From Isoetes taiwanensis (taxonomy: Eukaryota; Streptophyta; Lycopodiopsida; Isoetales; Isoetaceae): a stretch of DNA of 64,000 nucleotides. The stretch spans positions 30,167,305 to 30,231,304 of the forward strand of contig JAJEKV010000004.1 in assembly GCA_021234155.1 (NCBI GenBank). The letters run 5' to 3'. The translations under genes were made by a program, and so were the position numbers. Under the pieces are notes generated by a model, which was given only the letters and a program-made list of their open reading frames with translations, was not told the origin of the DNA and did no database searches. This document shows positions 10,334 through 20,089 of this stretch, piece by piece. Numbering within the stretch: position 1 is the first letter of the stretch; every line of letters starts with the position of its first letter.

Positions 10334-13100
10334 GTAAATCCGTCTACTTTACTGGTAGTAGCTGAAGATTTAGAGTTTTTTATAAGAGTATTCGGATGCA
10401 CGTTGTTTGCCCTAAGTAGAGGATGGACGAATCCAAATGTTTTGGCAAGCGAAGCAGGAAGTAATTTTCGGAGTGAAACTGAAATACTTGCTAAAGTTAA
10501 AGCTTCTATGGCAAAAAATCAGTAGGATTTTGGGAAGGGACACAGAGCATATTTGGTCCTTGGAATTATCGGACCTCTGAAAAGCCTTCTCGATTCAAAA
10601 CCTAGCAAAAATTTGCCACTGCCCAAGCATAAATCTAAGCTAGTAATAAACATTTTGCATCATTATGAGTTGCATTGAGCTGAACTAATATCCTTCCATT
10701 TTCAAGGATGAAGTGAACGAATTTTGTTTTTTGGAGCATTGTAAAGGCAGACAAGAGCCCATTGCCACAATTTTGGAGCTTTAGTATTTTCAAATTGATT
10801 AATTATGTAGGAAATGAAAGGGTCTTGGTCCTCAACAAGTGGAGTGCAATTAAAAGGGACGACGACATTTATCTTTGTGTTCATGATCTGTCTTTAATAG
10901 TAATGATGTCTTTTTTGTTTAGTGTACATCCTTGACCTTAATTGTATTTGCAAGTTACAACATCATTATTTGTAGAATTAAATGGTGCTCCCGATATTAT
11001 GACACCTCGCTAATATGGATTTTTTCGTTCTTTATTATAGCTCGTGCTTTGCAATTGTGGTCCAAGTTGAAGTAGACTATTGGCAGGTTCATCGGGCATC
11101 ATATATTATGGAGAATTTATTTTCATTTTATTTTATTCTGAGCTATTGATGGCTACATCCTTGCTTTGGCTTTAGATAAGCAAGAAAGATCTTGCCATTG
11201 AATTCATTTTGGTACTTTCCCCTCTATGCAAAACCCTGATATGGTATTCCATATACAGAATTATCATCAGATGAGCAGAGCATTCGGTATGCTTCTTCAG
11301 AAACGAGAAATTTATAAGTTGGTAGCATTCAATTTTTCCAGATTGTTTTTGTACAAACAAGAGAGTTTTTTTTTGTTTGCAGCTTTTTAATTTGAAGCTT
11401 ACGAAATAAATTTATGAATTATGTATGTTGGTCATACCATGCATTGGAGAAGCTTATCCGCCTCTTGCTTGCTGATGTTGACCACTATAAGATGCTGATA
11501 AGAACCTATGAAGATCATTGACGGCTTTGTTTCAGACACTTGCAGAAAGCTTGATGTAAATGCTAGAGATAGCCTCTCAAACCCGAAAAAATCCTGTGAC
11601 GAATCCATCATAACGTCTAGATGCAATGCTAATATTGATAAATTTAAAAAAATGGCATGTTTGCTTTGGGCCAAGGGCATAAAGAATTATTCCAAAGGGC
11701 GAAGCAAAGAACATTACACAAATAAAATGATATTTTTACGTTTTCCTCATAATATGAGCAACACGTCACATAATAAACAAACAGGGGTTATTGCTGTCTC
11801 GGAGCACATCTTTTATTTTAATAAATCTAAGAATTTCTTTTCTTGAGTACGATGGTATAATTTAAATTTGGCTGAGGTGGCATGATATATGGATAGCCAA
11901 GCAAACTCTTCTAACATCTCACCATTTTTGTTATCCACAATTAGCATGTGGTTCAACCCATCATCGGAAAGAGAAATGGATGAGTGCAACTTGCATCGTG
12001 TGTAGTGTGTGCGAAGAATGAAAATCGATGAATGCATGTCATAGCAGATGCTGCCAAGTGGTATGACGTTAAAACTATCATCTTAAATCCAACCATGTGC
12101 CTCAATCTTTCTAACTATTTACTATTTCATCTTAAGTCCAATCTTAATGCATGCAACCATGCTATAACATCGCCATTCTATATCACATTTTTCTCATCAT
12201 TCTAAAACCCATTCTAATCATTCTTGATTCTATAATTTTGACTTATCTTCTTGCTCAATGGAATAATACTCCATTTAATCTGTATAGGTTAGCTTCCCTG
12301 CAGGTGCCTCTCGAACTACTGCCAACATATCACCAGTTGAGAGGACAAATCCGCATGTATTAGCCCTTGTGGCATCTTAAACATTAATAGTGTCCAACCC
12401 ACTAGTTTAGGACCAAAGAAAATATCGGAGATGTGAAGCTAATAGCGGCTCCAACCCTACATGTTTGGAACCAAAGAAATTATGCGACGACCTTGGTCAC
12501 CGCGATAAATTTCTTGTACGTGTAAATGGTATGATAGTTTAGGAAAAATCAAGACAATGGTCATAGGTAAATGGAAAAGTGATCAGAATACTGTAAGGAT
12601 TGGGCATGGATATGGCAATGAACATATGGCAAGATGATCATGGTAAAAGCAAGAGCAATATGGAAGAAAAGGCATGGTAGGTATGAAATTTCCAAGGGCA
12701 ACAAGGTAGGCAACTAAGGTGTATAAATTCAAGGCAAGGGCAATATGAAGCATGACAAGATAATAAGGATGAGTGTGGGCATAAAGGTGAATGCTTTTTA
12801 TGGGCTCATATATATGGAAATTGGCAACAAGATGAAAATTTCAAAGGGGTGTACATACAGTGAATAATCAATATGGGATAGGAATTGAATGTGGATAGGG
12901 ATATGAAAAAAATGGCTAAGCCTAAGACGCAATATCACGGGGTCTCTCAAACTTCAATGTATTAACTTCCAAACATCAAATAGGCATCTTTCAAACTTAA
13001 AATAAATCCAGAGACCTGACTTTAACATCAATGTCTCATATCAAGGACTTCAATCTGTAAACCTTAAGAACTCAAATAGAAACAAAGGTCAGTATGTTGC
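10334..13100. other. Intergenic; no gene recognised
   Basis: AT-rich. A plus-strand frame at 11508-11846 and an opposing one at 11432-11680 each look mildly coding-like but carry no identifiable motif, and I cannot choose between them. From about 12530 to 12920 the plus strand is purine-rich (AAGGCAA, GGCATGG, GATAAGGATG words), without coding character. Confidence 0.45.
12474..12516 (-). repeat. Palindromic module, diverged inverted copy 3
   Basis: AAGAAATTATGCGACGACC, TT, GGTCACCGCGATAAATTTCTT forms an imperfect foldback with arms of about 20 bp. Read on the minus strand it begins AAGAAATTTATCGCGG like the copies at 6603 and 7793. The shared outer arm (AAGAAATTTAT) shows the module is longer than its GC core. 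Confidence 0.6.
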
Positions 13101-13935
13101 CTAGTGGGGGCAATAATACTCTTCTTCAAAATGTTCTGGGGTGATGATCAAGGAGGTAGAACTTTTTCCTGCTGATGCTTCGCAATGTACCATCTTCTTG
13201 TTTTTGAGCAAAACTCTGTATTGTTTGACCATCTGCAACTTGAAAAGCATCAAACTACTTGTTTCGAGGAAAGCTTGCCGAATGTGAAGGCTTGCTTGTG
13301 CACCTTCTCGTGAAGGCTTGCTTGTGCACCTTCTCCCAAAACATCGCTTCGCAATACTTAGAAATACGATGGCCAACAGGCACACAAGCCACCGTCTTCA
13401 AATACGGAATGTGTTGTGTATGGTTTTGCTAGAATTTTAGAATTTTCCATGGCAAATGGAAGATAGTTGAACTCCACAGCCAAGGATATGGATTTCATTT
13501 TCCTTCTAGAAATATAAGAATATGTTGGTCGAAGGATAGTAGATCTGCCAGGTAAGCGTTAATTGTTGATAAGGGCAGACAAACTATTGGGACACATGAT
13601 GCTATTGGGACACATGATGCTAGTTGGGCACTCCAATGCATGCACAAGAACAAAGTAGGTAACAAAGTTAAACCCTCTAGCTGACGACATATTACATCTT
13701 CATATGGCAGAAGCTTTTTGGCCACGCATGTCGGGAGACTAAGGCCATCCTAGTACATATGATTTGGAAGGCAATTGCTTCAGATGTGCAACAACTTTGA
13801 CTTAATTACCTGCATTGGTTTCTCACAATGGCCATCCTTCTCCTCCAACACTGTCGACATGAGAATGAGGAGGGCGGATCCAACATTGTAGATTATATGC
13901 TTGTGGCCAAGCAAGGTCTACACCATCTCATGCAT
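13101..13935 (-). pseudogene. Exon-like fragments of an unidentified minus-strand gene
   Basis: Two stretches look coding on the minus strand. At 13101-13385 a frame ends with the peptide HFEEEYYCPH and a stop. At about 13812-13930 a frame containing LLGHKHIIYNVGSALLILMS and EEKDGHCEKPMQ is bounded by a plausible acceptor (CTTGCAG) and donor (CAG|GTAATT), but has an in-frame TAG. I do not recognise either. They could belong to the same locus as the exons at 14304-14653. The short direct duplication CTTGCTTGTGCACCTTCTC near 13290-13335 disturbs the first frame. Confidence 0.25.
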
Positions 13936-14303
13936 CTGCAAGTAGAACGACGAATTCATAAAATTGTATTATCCTTCTAATGAAATGCTTATATATACTC
14001 TATTTTTCTCAAATGCAGCACAAAATTCTATCAACTATGTGTCTCTCATGAGTTCAGAACTGTAGCTGTTACAAATTTCTTTATGCTTATTAGAGTTATC
14101 GATCCTGCAAACATACAAGTTCAAAGATGTTGGCTGGTAAGCAGGGCAAGCCCAAACATTAAAATATATAGAGGACATGATCTTATCAATGACTAAGATA
14201 CAGGGGGAAATACTCGATTAGCTATAAGAAGCTATTAAGCTCCACGAAAATGCTTAAAATTCCAATCATAAATTTCATATTAGAAAAAATGTTTACCTAT
14301 TAC

Positions 14304-14653
14304 CTTCACAGGTTGGACATACACAAGGTTTCATGAACACTGGATCAAAAAGCGGTGACCATTCTATCATTGCCTGCCCATTGCACAGTTTGCATGGTAT
14401 GAAACCCTAACCCTTACATATTAATCATGATGGAGCCACTACTCTCTGCGCACAAAACAAATCATAATATTTAGCTCCATTAAACAATTCACTTAGATAA
14501 CATATTACTCACTCTTTTAGAGTCTATGACAGATTGAACAACTTTTACAGACAGAGTCGAGATCACAGTGAAGCCAAAAATGCCTCCTACAACTGCAACA
14601 CCAGCGATGGCCAACAACTTCAATGGTGCTGGTAACATGATATTTGAATTAAC
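14304..14653 (-). CDS. Two exons: membrane helix + DnaJ-type zinc-finger-like protein (partial)
   Basis: Read on the minus strand. The upstream exon (14513-14653) begins after acceptor TTGTAG and encodes LPAPLKLLAIAGVAVVGGIF and so on, a Gly/Val-rich transmembrane helix, ending at donor AAAAGA|GTGAGTAA. The next exon (14304-14406) begins after GTTAG and encodes PCKLCNGQAMIEW, then FMKPCVCPTCEG, ending at GAAG|GTAATAGG. The CxxC...CxCxxC spacing with a WSPL/DPVF-type middle recalls small plant DnaJ-like cysteine-rich proteins of organelles that carry one membrane helix. The usual last CxxC segment is not in the next candidate exon (about 14020-14110), which reads to an early stop. The locus is therefore either incomplete or spliced differently. 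Family call is inference from the cysteine pattern. Confidence 0.5.
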
Positions 14654-15264
14654 CTACAATATATTTTCAATGCACTATTAAATAATTTGCACAACAACAA
14701 ACCTGCACAACAAACACACATTATTACATAAAACATTTATCGATCTGAAATGTCTCACAAAGTGCAACGTGGCTAGCTTTTACACTGTTTGGCTTGTACA
14801 ACACCAATCAACACGCCTTCTGCATCCCTTTCCCACCATCTAGAAAATTCAAAGACCACTAAATATATCAGATCACCAAATATACCAGACCATCAAATAC
14901 TCCCAAAAAGCTTGGGTGCACTTGGTGAAAGACAATGGCTGCAATTAGCTATCTTAGACAAAGAAACATAATGCCACACCATAATATTTTTCCACCTTTA
15001 TTTGTGGTATTATAAAGGTAGGTCCAAAGCAGAATATAATTCTACCAACGTTGCACTGCCATGGGAGTTGAATAGATGATCTATTTAGCTTTCACTGCTT
15101 TTCTAGATTCATTCTCACTCCTGGTAGATGATATGTTAAAAAAGTACCATTTAATAAGCAAATCTAATAAGTTTTTTGTTTTTAAAGCTATTTGAAGTTC
15201 CGTTATAAGTGAGGGTCTTAACAGACAAGATTCTACATCTAAGATGTCATGAATTTTATCCCCG

Positions 15265-15930
15265 TCATAGCAAATGACAATTTGGAGGAACTATAGCACA
15301 AGATTGAGGATCCGAGCAATTATCCACAGAACCATAGCCATTTGAGATAGAAAGGCATTTAAATCCTAGGAGTCTGAGCTTGTTGGCAATTTTCTCTATG
15401 ACCACATTCGCCTCCAATCTTGTTCGTTGCAATATTTCCTCTGATAATACATTAACTTCCATGGACGTTTCCATCTTGTTGATCATTTTCTCTATAAGCA
15501 AATCTTCAGCTAGAGCGATCTTGCCCACCAATTCAAGTTGTGGTTGTCCAGGCACTCTTTGGAGGTTAAACTCTCCATATCGTCATTAGACATAAGCGAG
15601 TCTCATAGGGTTGTTCATATCCTTCTTACCATTTATAATATGCATCACAAATCTTAGACAATACAAATTACCTCCTTGGTCTTCTTTTTTCTTTCTGTCA
15701 GACTTATTGCTTCCTTGCCCAGTTTAGACAATAGTTTCACCATCATCTTCAAGCTCATCACCATAGCCTCCAGATTTACAAATGCTAGCAGCAAGCGAGG
15801 AAGATCGTCTACATTTTCCTTAGCAGTAATATGTAGTCAATACTGCTTTGGATTTGCATGTGCAACCCTACAACACATAAGTTTACTATGTAATAGAAAT
15901 GATCTAAAACAAAGCCAAACCATTTCTTAG
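15265..15930 (-). pseudogene. Coding-like minus-strand fragments, unidentified
   Basis: A 96-codon minus-strand frame (15265-15555) has a helical, charged middle (VGKIALAEDLLIEKMINKME). A second stretch at about 15676-15870 encodes an acidic/Leu-rich segment followed by a basic tail (TERKKKTKE) before a possible donor, with one in-frame stop upstream. They may be exons of the locus at 13.1-14.7 kb. I cannot name a domain. Confidence 0.25.
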
Positions 15931-16400
15931 TATTTTCCCAACTGTTCTTTCATTTCTACCATCATTACAAACCTCTAATTTCCTTTCCATCGACACGACT
16001 TCACAAACACGATTTCAAAGGATTGGTTCAAAAAGCCTAAAATCTAAAATATAGGTGAGAAAAATTACATCTAAGGAAACCTTAAACGATCAAGCTTGCT
16101 TTCTTACTTGCTTCGTGCTTTAACCTGCAAATTGAAAATCACACAAGAGTCAGATTAAAAATTAAAAATGGATGCTTGGATGCACTCTATAAACAAGACG
16201 AATGTAAGATTTTGAACCAAAGACCTGTAATCTTACAGGTGCAAATGCCCTCCACAAAAACTCCTCTCACGGTGCTCGATTTGTTCAGCATATTGCAAAA
16301 AAAGCAAAAAACAATGACCTAGATTAAGCACCGATATTGATATACGAGGCATGTGGATCCAAAAAAGTAACCCTATACCCCAATCCACGGATCCATCCGG

Positions 16401-16434
<34 letters not shown>

Positions 16435-16532
16435 AGCCCTAACGTTGGAGCACTGCTTGAATAAACCTTTTCGTACAACCACCAGCCCGTTTATGGACCC
16501 CTTTGCCAATTAAACCCCCGTTATGGCCGTAT

Positions 16533-16686
16533 ACCTGGTATTTCTGGCCAAATACTTGGTATTTTTTGCCATGAGTGACATGGTATTTCTGGCTATGATC
16601 ACTAAGGTTATCACAACATAAATTGTTTTAGAGAATTACAACTATTAAATTTTCAAGTGCAAACAAAGCCTTTATTTGTTAGAAAG
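16533..16686 (+). repeat. GGCCAGAAATACC minisatellite family, block 1
   Basis: Units of the type GGTATTTCTGGCCAAATACTT (about 19-21 bp) are followed by the non-repetitive family flank ATGATCACTAAGGTTATCAC...AAATTGTTTTAGAG...AAGCCTTTATTTGTTAGAAA. The same flank follows the minisatellite near 17225-17304 and 18365-18455, so minisatellite and flank move as a unit. Confidence 0.85.
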
Positions 16687-17146
16687 TGACAGTCCCACAG
16701 GCTACGGATTGAGACAGGTAGATGGGAGCGGCCGCAATTGCCGCTGGCGAGACTATATTGACTATGTGCCCCTGATTCCGCCAGGTTATTGAAGATGAAA
16801 GCCATACTCTTCTGAGTTGCCCTGCTTTTGAGATAGTCCGGAATCATTTTTTGACCTTAGCATTCCATTCCACGCTTCCACAACTTCTCAGAGCACCATC
16901 TGTGCATGACTTGGCATTATACATACTTGAGGTTCTAGATAAACGTCAGCAATTACTGAGCCCTCAGTAGTCATTATCTCCGCTTGTCTAGTATCATCAT
17001 TACTGCAAAGGTTTTTCCCTTGAAAATCTTTCGAGGCAGGGGTTTTTTAATCCTAGTAGTAATGATTGTACTAGCCCATTGTATGGGTCCCATGACCTAT
17101 TAGTCTCCGTGGACGTTAAAAAAACTATTCTATTCTATTCTATTCT
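16687..17146 (+). mobile_element. LINE 3' end (zinc-knuckle C-terminus) with ATTCT tail
   Basis: Inserted in the minisatellite flank. In two adjacent frames it encodes the end of a LINE ORF2: an LRIETGRW-like segment at about 16708-16730 (read as IETGRWERPQLPLAR), then RQVIEDESHTLLSCPAFE (about 16780-16836), a typical C-x2-C...H...C knuckle tail, ending at a TAG near 16967. The 3' UTR ends GGGTCCCATGACCTATTAG, TCTCCGTGGACGTTAAAAAA and (CTATT)4. This LINE lineage differs from copies A/B, whose knuckle reads CPLRCGASETMDHLFFC. It shares its tail with the SINE at 46282. Confidence 0.75.
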
Positions 17147-17304
17147 CCCTGGCTTTGAATAAATTAATATGGTATTTCTGGCCAAACACTTGGTTTCTGG
17201 CCATGAGTGATATGGCATTTCAGGCCAGTCACTGAGGTTATCACAATTTTAATAGAATTATTAAATTTTTAAGTGCAAACAAAGCCTTTATTTGTTAGAA
17301 GGTT
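17147..17304 (+). repeat. GGCCAGAAATACC minisatellite family, block 2
   Basis: Begins CCCTGGCTTTGAATAAATTA, followed by two or three TGGTATTTCTGGCCA-type units and the CACTGAGGTTATCACAATTT flank, ending in TTTATTTGTTAGAAG where the next LINE is inserted. Confidence 0.8.
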
Positions 17305-18086
17305 TTTTTTTTTTTTTTTTTTTTTTTTGGATGAACGTGGACCTTTATTACTCAAAAAAATACAAAGAGTACATGGGGGACTCAAAACCCAGTGGAGAAG
17401 ATGTCCACTAGAGCAACACTACCCACCACATACATAACACAGAAAAGCAGAGAATATATATCACCATGAGCACAACTGTTTGCTATGAGTAAGTCTGAAT
17501 CTGAAGATATCGCTCCCAAATGACACTCTTGACGTCATTCTTTAAGGAAGAACACTTGTATGCCTTTACAATCCGACTACGAGCATCACTAAGCACGTGC
17601 ATATCTGAAAAGGCATGTCTTTGAAGATGAGAAGATTTCATCTTCCAAGCAGATGCTAAGTGGAAAGCCCTCTTTGCCAACTTGTCCCAAGAACTAGGAT
17701 AGACTGACAATAGAACCTGCTGACTATTCAAGTCACAATGGAAAAGGCTCGAAAGCCACTGCCAAGCAAGTCGACATGGTGACACAAGAAAGAGCAGTGC
17801 TCAATTGTCTCATTCCTCTGCATGCAAAGAGGGCAGATCACAGAGACTTTTGGACGAAATTTATGAACAATAGTATTTACCCGCAGATCTATGAATGATC
17901 TGCCACCATAAGATAGATAGCTTAGGATGGAGAAATTTATCCCATACCCATCACCAGACTACTTTTCGATGAGGTCAGGGATAACTAAAGGCCACTTTGG
18001 CGATGGAGGCAACACTTCAGGATGAAGCAGGACCACATACATCGAGTGCACTAGGTGCTCCTCCTTAACACTGCCATGAACCACCC
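17305..18086 (-). mobile_element. 5'-truncated LINE, minus strand, with poly-A tail and target duplication
   Basis: The minus-strand 3' end is a long poly-A (poly-T at 17307-17328) preceded by GAGTAATAAAGGTCC. Upstream, minus-strand peptides include CPLCMQRNETIEHCSFLC (around 17775-17830), a zf-RVT-type C-x2-C...H...C, followed by SPCRLAWQWLSSLF. The element breaks the repeat flank ...GTTAGAAAGTGACATAG; AGAAG-like sequence borders both ends (17300-17305 and 18087-18092), consistent with a short target-site duplication. It is a dead copy, about 780 bp long. Confidence 0.8.
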
Positions 18087-18745
18087 AGAAAGTGATATAG
18101 TCCTCACTAGAAACAAGCTTAGCCTTATAATAACACTGGCTTATTTTTGTCTAACAATATGTTATTCTCCCTGGCTTTGAATAAATTAATATGGTCAGTT
18201 AATATCGTATTTCTGGCCAATATCTTGGTATTTCTGGCCATATACTTGGTATTTCTATCCAAATACTTGATATTTCTGGCCAAATACTTGGTATTTCTTG
18301 CCAGCTACTTGGTATTTCTGGCCAACTACTTGGTACTTCTGGCCATGAGTGATGGTATTTTTGGCCATGATCACTAAGGTTATCACAACATAATTGTTTT
18401 AGAGCAATACAACTATTAAATTTTTAAGTGCAAAAAAACCTTTATTTGTTAGAAAGTGACATAGTCCTCACTAGCAATAAGTTTAGCCTTATAATCTATT
18501 CTCCGTGGATGCTAAAAAATCTATTATATTCTTATAATAACATTGGCTTATTTTATCCTAACAATGTATTATTCTCCTTGGCCAACAACCTAGTATTTCT
18601 GGCCAAAAACATGGTTTTTCTGGCCAAATGGTTTTTCTGGCCAAAAGCAACTGTATTTGTGGTCAAGCTATTTGTGGCCATGATATTTCTGGGCATATAT
18701 GGTGGCATCTCTGGCCCTCGTAATGGTTTTATCTACCCATAAAGC
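18087..18745 (+). repeat. GGCCAGAAATACC minisatellite family, blocks 3-4
   Basis: The most regular run is 18200-18370: units ATTTCTGGCCAAATACTTGG of about 19-21 bp, some seven to nine times. The family flank follows, and then a second run at 18575-18735 (CTGGCCAAAAACATGGTTTTT and similar). The open frame 18147-18377 that crosses it encodes only a repetitive FLAxYLV peptide and is not a gene. Confidence 0.9.
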
Positions 18746-19170
18746 TGTCATATATCAAACATTCGAATAACTGTCATTGGGGGCGTATCTAATAATTCTG
18801 ACATAGTACATTCTCCCGGTTGTATTGGTCTTGTCTGAACTGTAGTGGTCGAGGGTTTTGAAAAAACAGAGCAGGAAAACAGGGGTTGAGCTATGGCGGC
18901 CTCAAAAGCCACCAAAGACAATTTGAACCTTCTGAATGTTCTGAAACTTCTCCAAGTTGTTTAGCTTTTGATCTTTAAGTGACCTCGGCTACTTGCTTAG
19001 CTTTTGAACAGCTGCTATTTGTAGCATACTTTACATTTGCCTGTTCTATGCAAGGCTTTTTTGTTATTTCTGAATGCTTACCATGTCTATGTAATGATGT
19101 GTTGGTAAAGAAATAGGAAACAAGTACTTATAGAACATTGTGTTGCCTCCCAAGCAAACTCAAATACATT
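18746..19170. other. Spacer between opposite-oriented minisatellite arms
   Basis: About 425 bp of unrelated AT-rich sequence. No gene seen. The minisatellite to the left reads TATTTCTGGCC on the plus strand and that to the right reads GGCCAGAAATA, so this is the axis of a large inverted arrangement. Confidence 0.6.
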
Positions 19171-19760
19171 TCTGTATTGCCAGAAATACCAGGTCTTTAA
19201 ATACAATGGTCTACATAACATATGTATGGCCAGAAATACCTCAATAGGTCTGTCCATAAATACCATGGTCTTCAAAGAGACCATATTGTCTAAATAACAA
19301 TATATATGACCAGAAATACCAGGTCAAGGCCTAGATAAATAACAATATTGTCTGGCCAGAAAGACCATGGTATGGCCAAAAATACCATAGTATTTGGCCA
19401 AAAATACCAGGTATATGGCCAAAATACCAGGTGTTTGCCCAGAAATACCATGGTCTTGGCCTCATTCTTGAAGTGTGATAGGCAAAATACACATCATATG
19501 ATTCAAGGCCTTATAAATAACAATATTGTCTAAATAACAATAGCTTATTGTCTAAATAACAATATATATGGCCAGGCATATCAGATATTTGGCCAGAAAT
19601 ACCATGTATTCGGCTAGAAATACCATGGTATATGGCCAGAAATAACAAGGTCTTGGCCAAAACTACCATGATATATGGCCAAAAATACCATGATCTTGGT
19701 CAGAAATACCATGGCCTTGGCCAGAAATGCCATGGTCTTGGCCTTGTTCTTATAGTGTGA
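19171..19760 (-). repeat. GGCCAGAAATACC minisatellite, inverted arm
   Basis: Units GGCCAGAAATACCATGGTCTT and variants (AAAAATACC, AGGTATAT) recur roughly twenty times at 18-30 bp spacing on the plus strand. This is the reverse complement of the units at 16.5-18.7 kb. ATTGTCTAAATAACAATATATATG occurs several times between units as a second, interspersed motif. Confidence 0.9.
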
Positions 19761-19789
19761 TAGGCAAAATACACATCGTATGATTCAAA

Positions 19790-20085
19790 AGATCCTTTCA
19801 CCTAAAAGCAACATGGCATGAATTGATTGACAAAAAGCTTGGTTGAGAAGCACCAGGCATTTGGCTAAAAATACATATCGTGGATTTCAAAGCATCTTAG
19901 AGTATGTATGCAAAATAGGATATCATATCATTCAAAAATATATTTACACGTAATCAGATCAGTGTAACCGTTTCACCTAAAAGCAACATGGCATGATCAC
20001 CTAAAAGAAGCATGGCATGATCACATTAATTTGGCCCTTTGGCATTGCCTCCACCTTCACCTAGAAGCAGCATGACATGACATTA
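19790..20085 (+). repeat. Minisatellite CACCTAAAAGCAACATGGCATGA
   Basis: Four dispersed to tandem copies of a ~24 bp unit (near 19799, 19975, 19999 and 20058) with few differences. Non-coding, lying between the inverted minisatellite arm and the MULE remnant. Confidence 0.75.
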
Positions 20086-20089
20086 ACTT

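Noticed and set aside
18147-18377. Open frame encoding repeated FLAxYLV segments, like a multi-helix membrane protein
   Set aside because: It is a direct translation of the 19-21 bp minisatellite and has no context of a gene.
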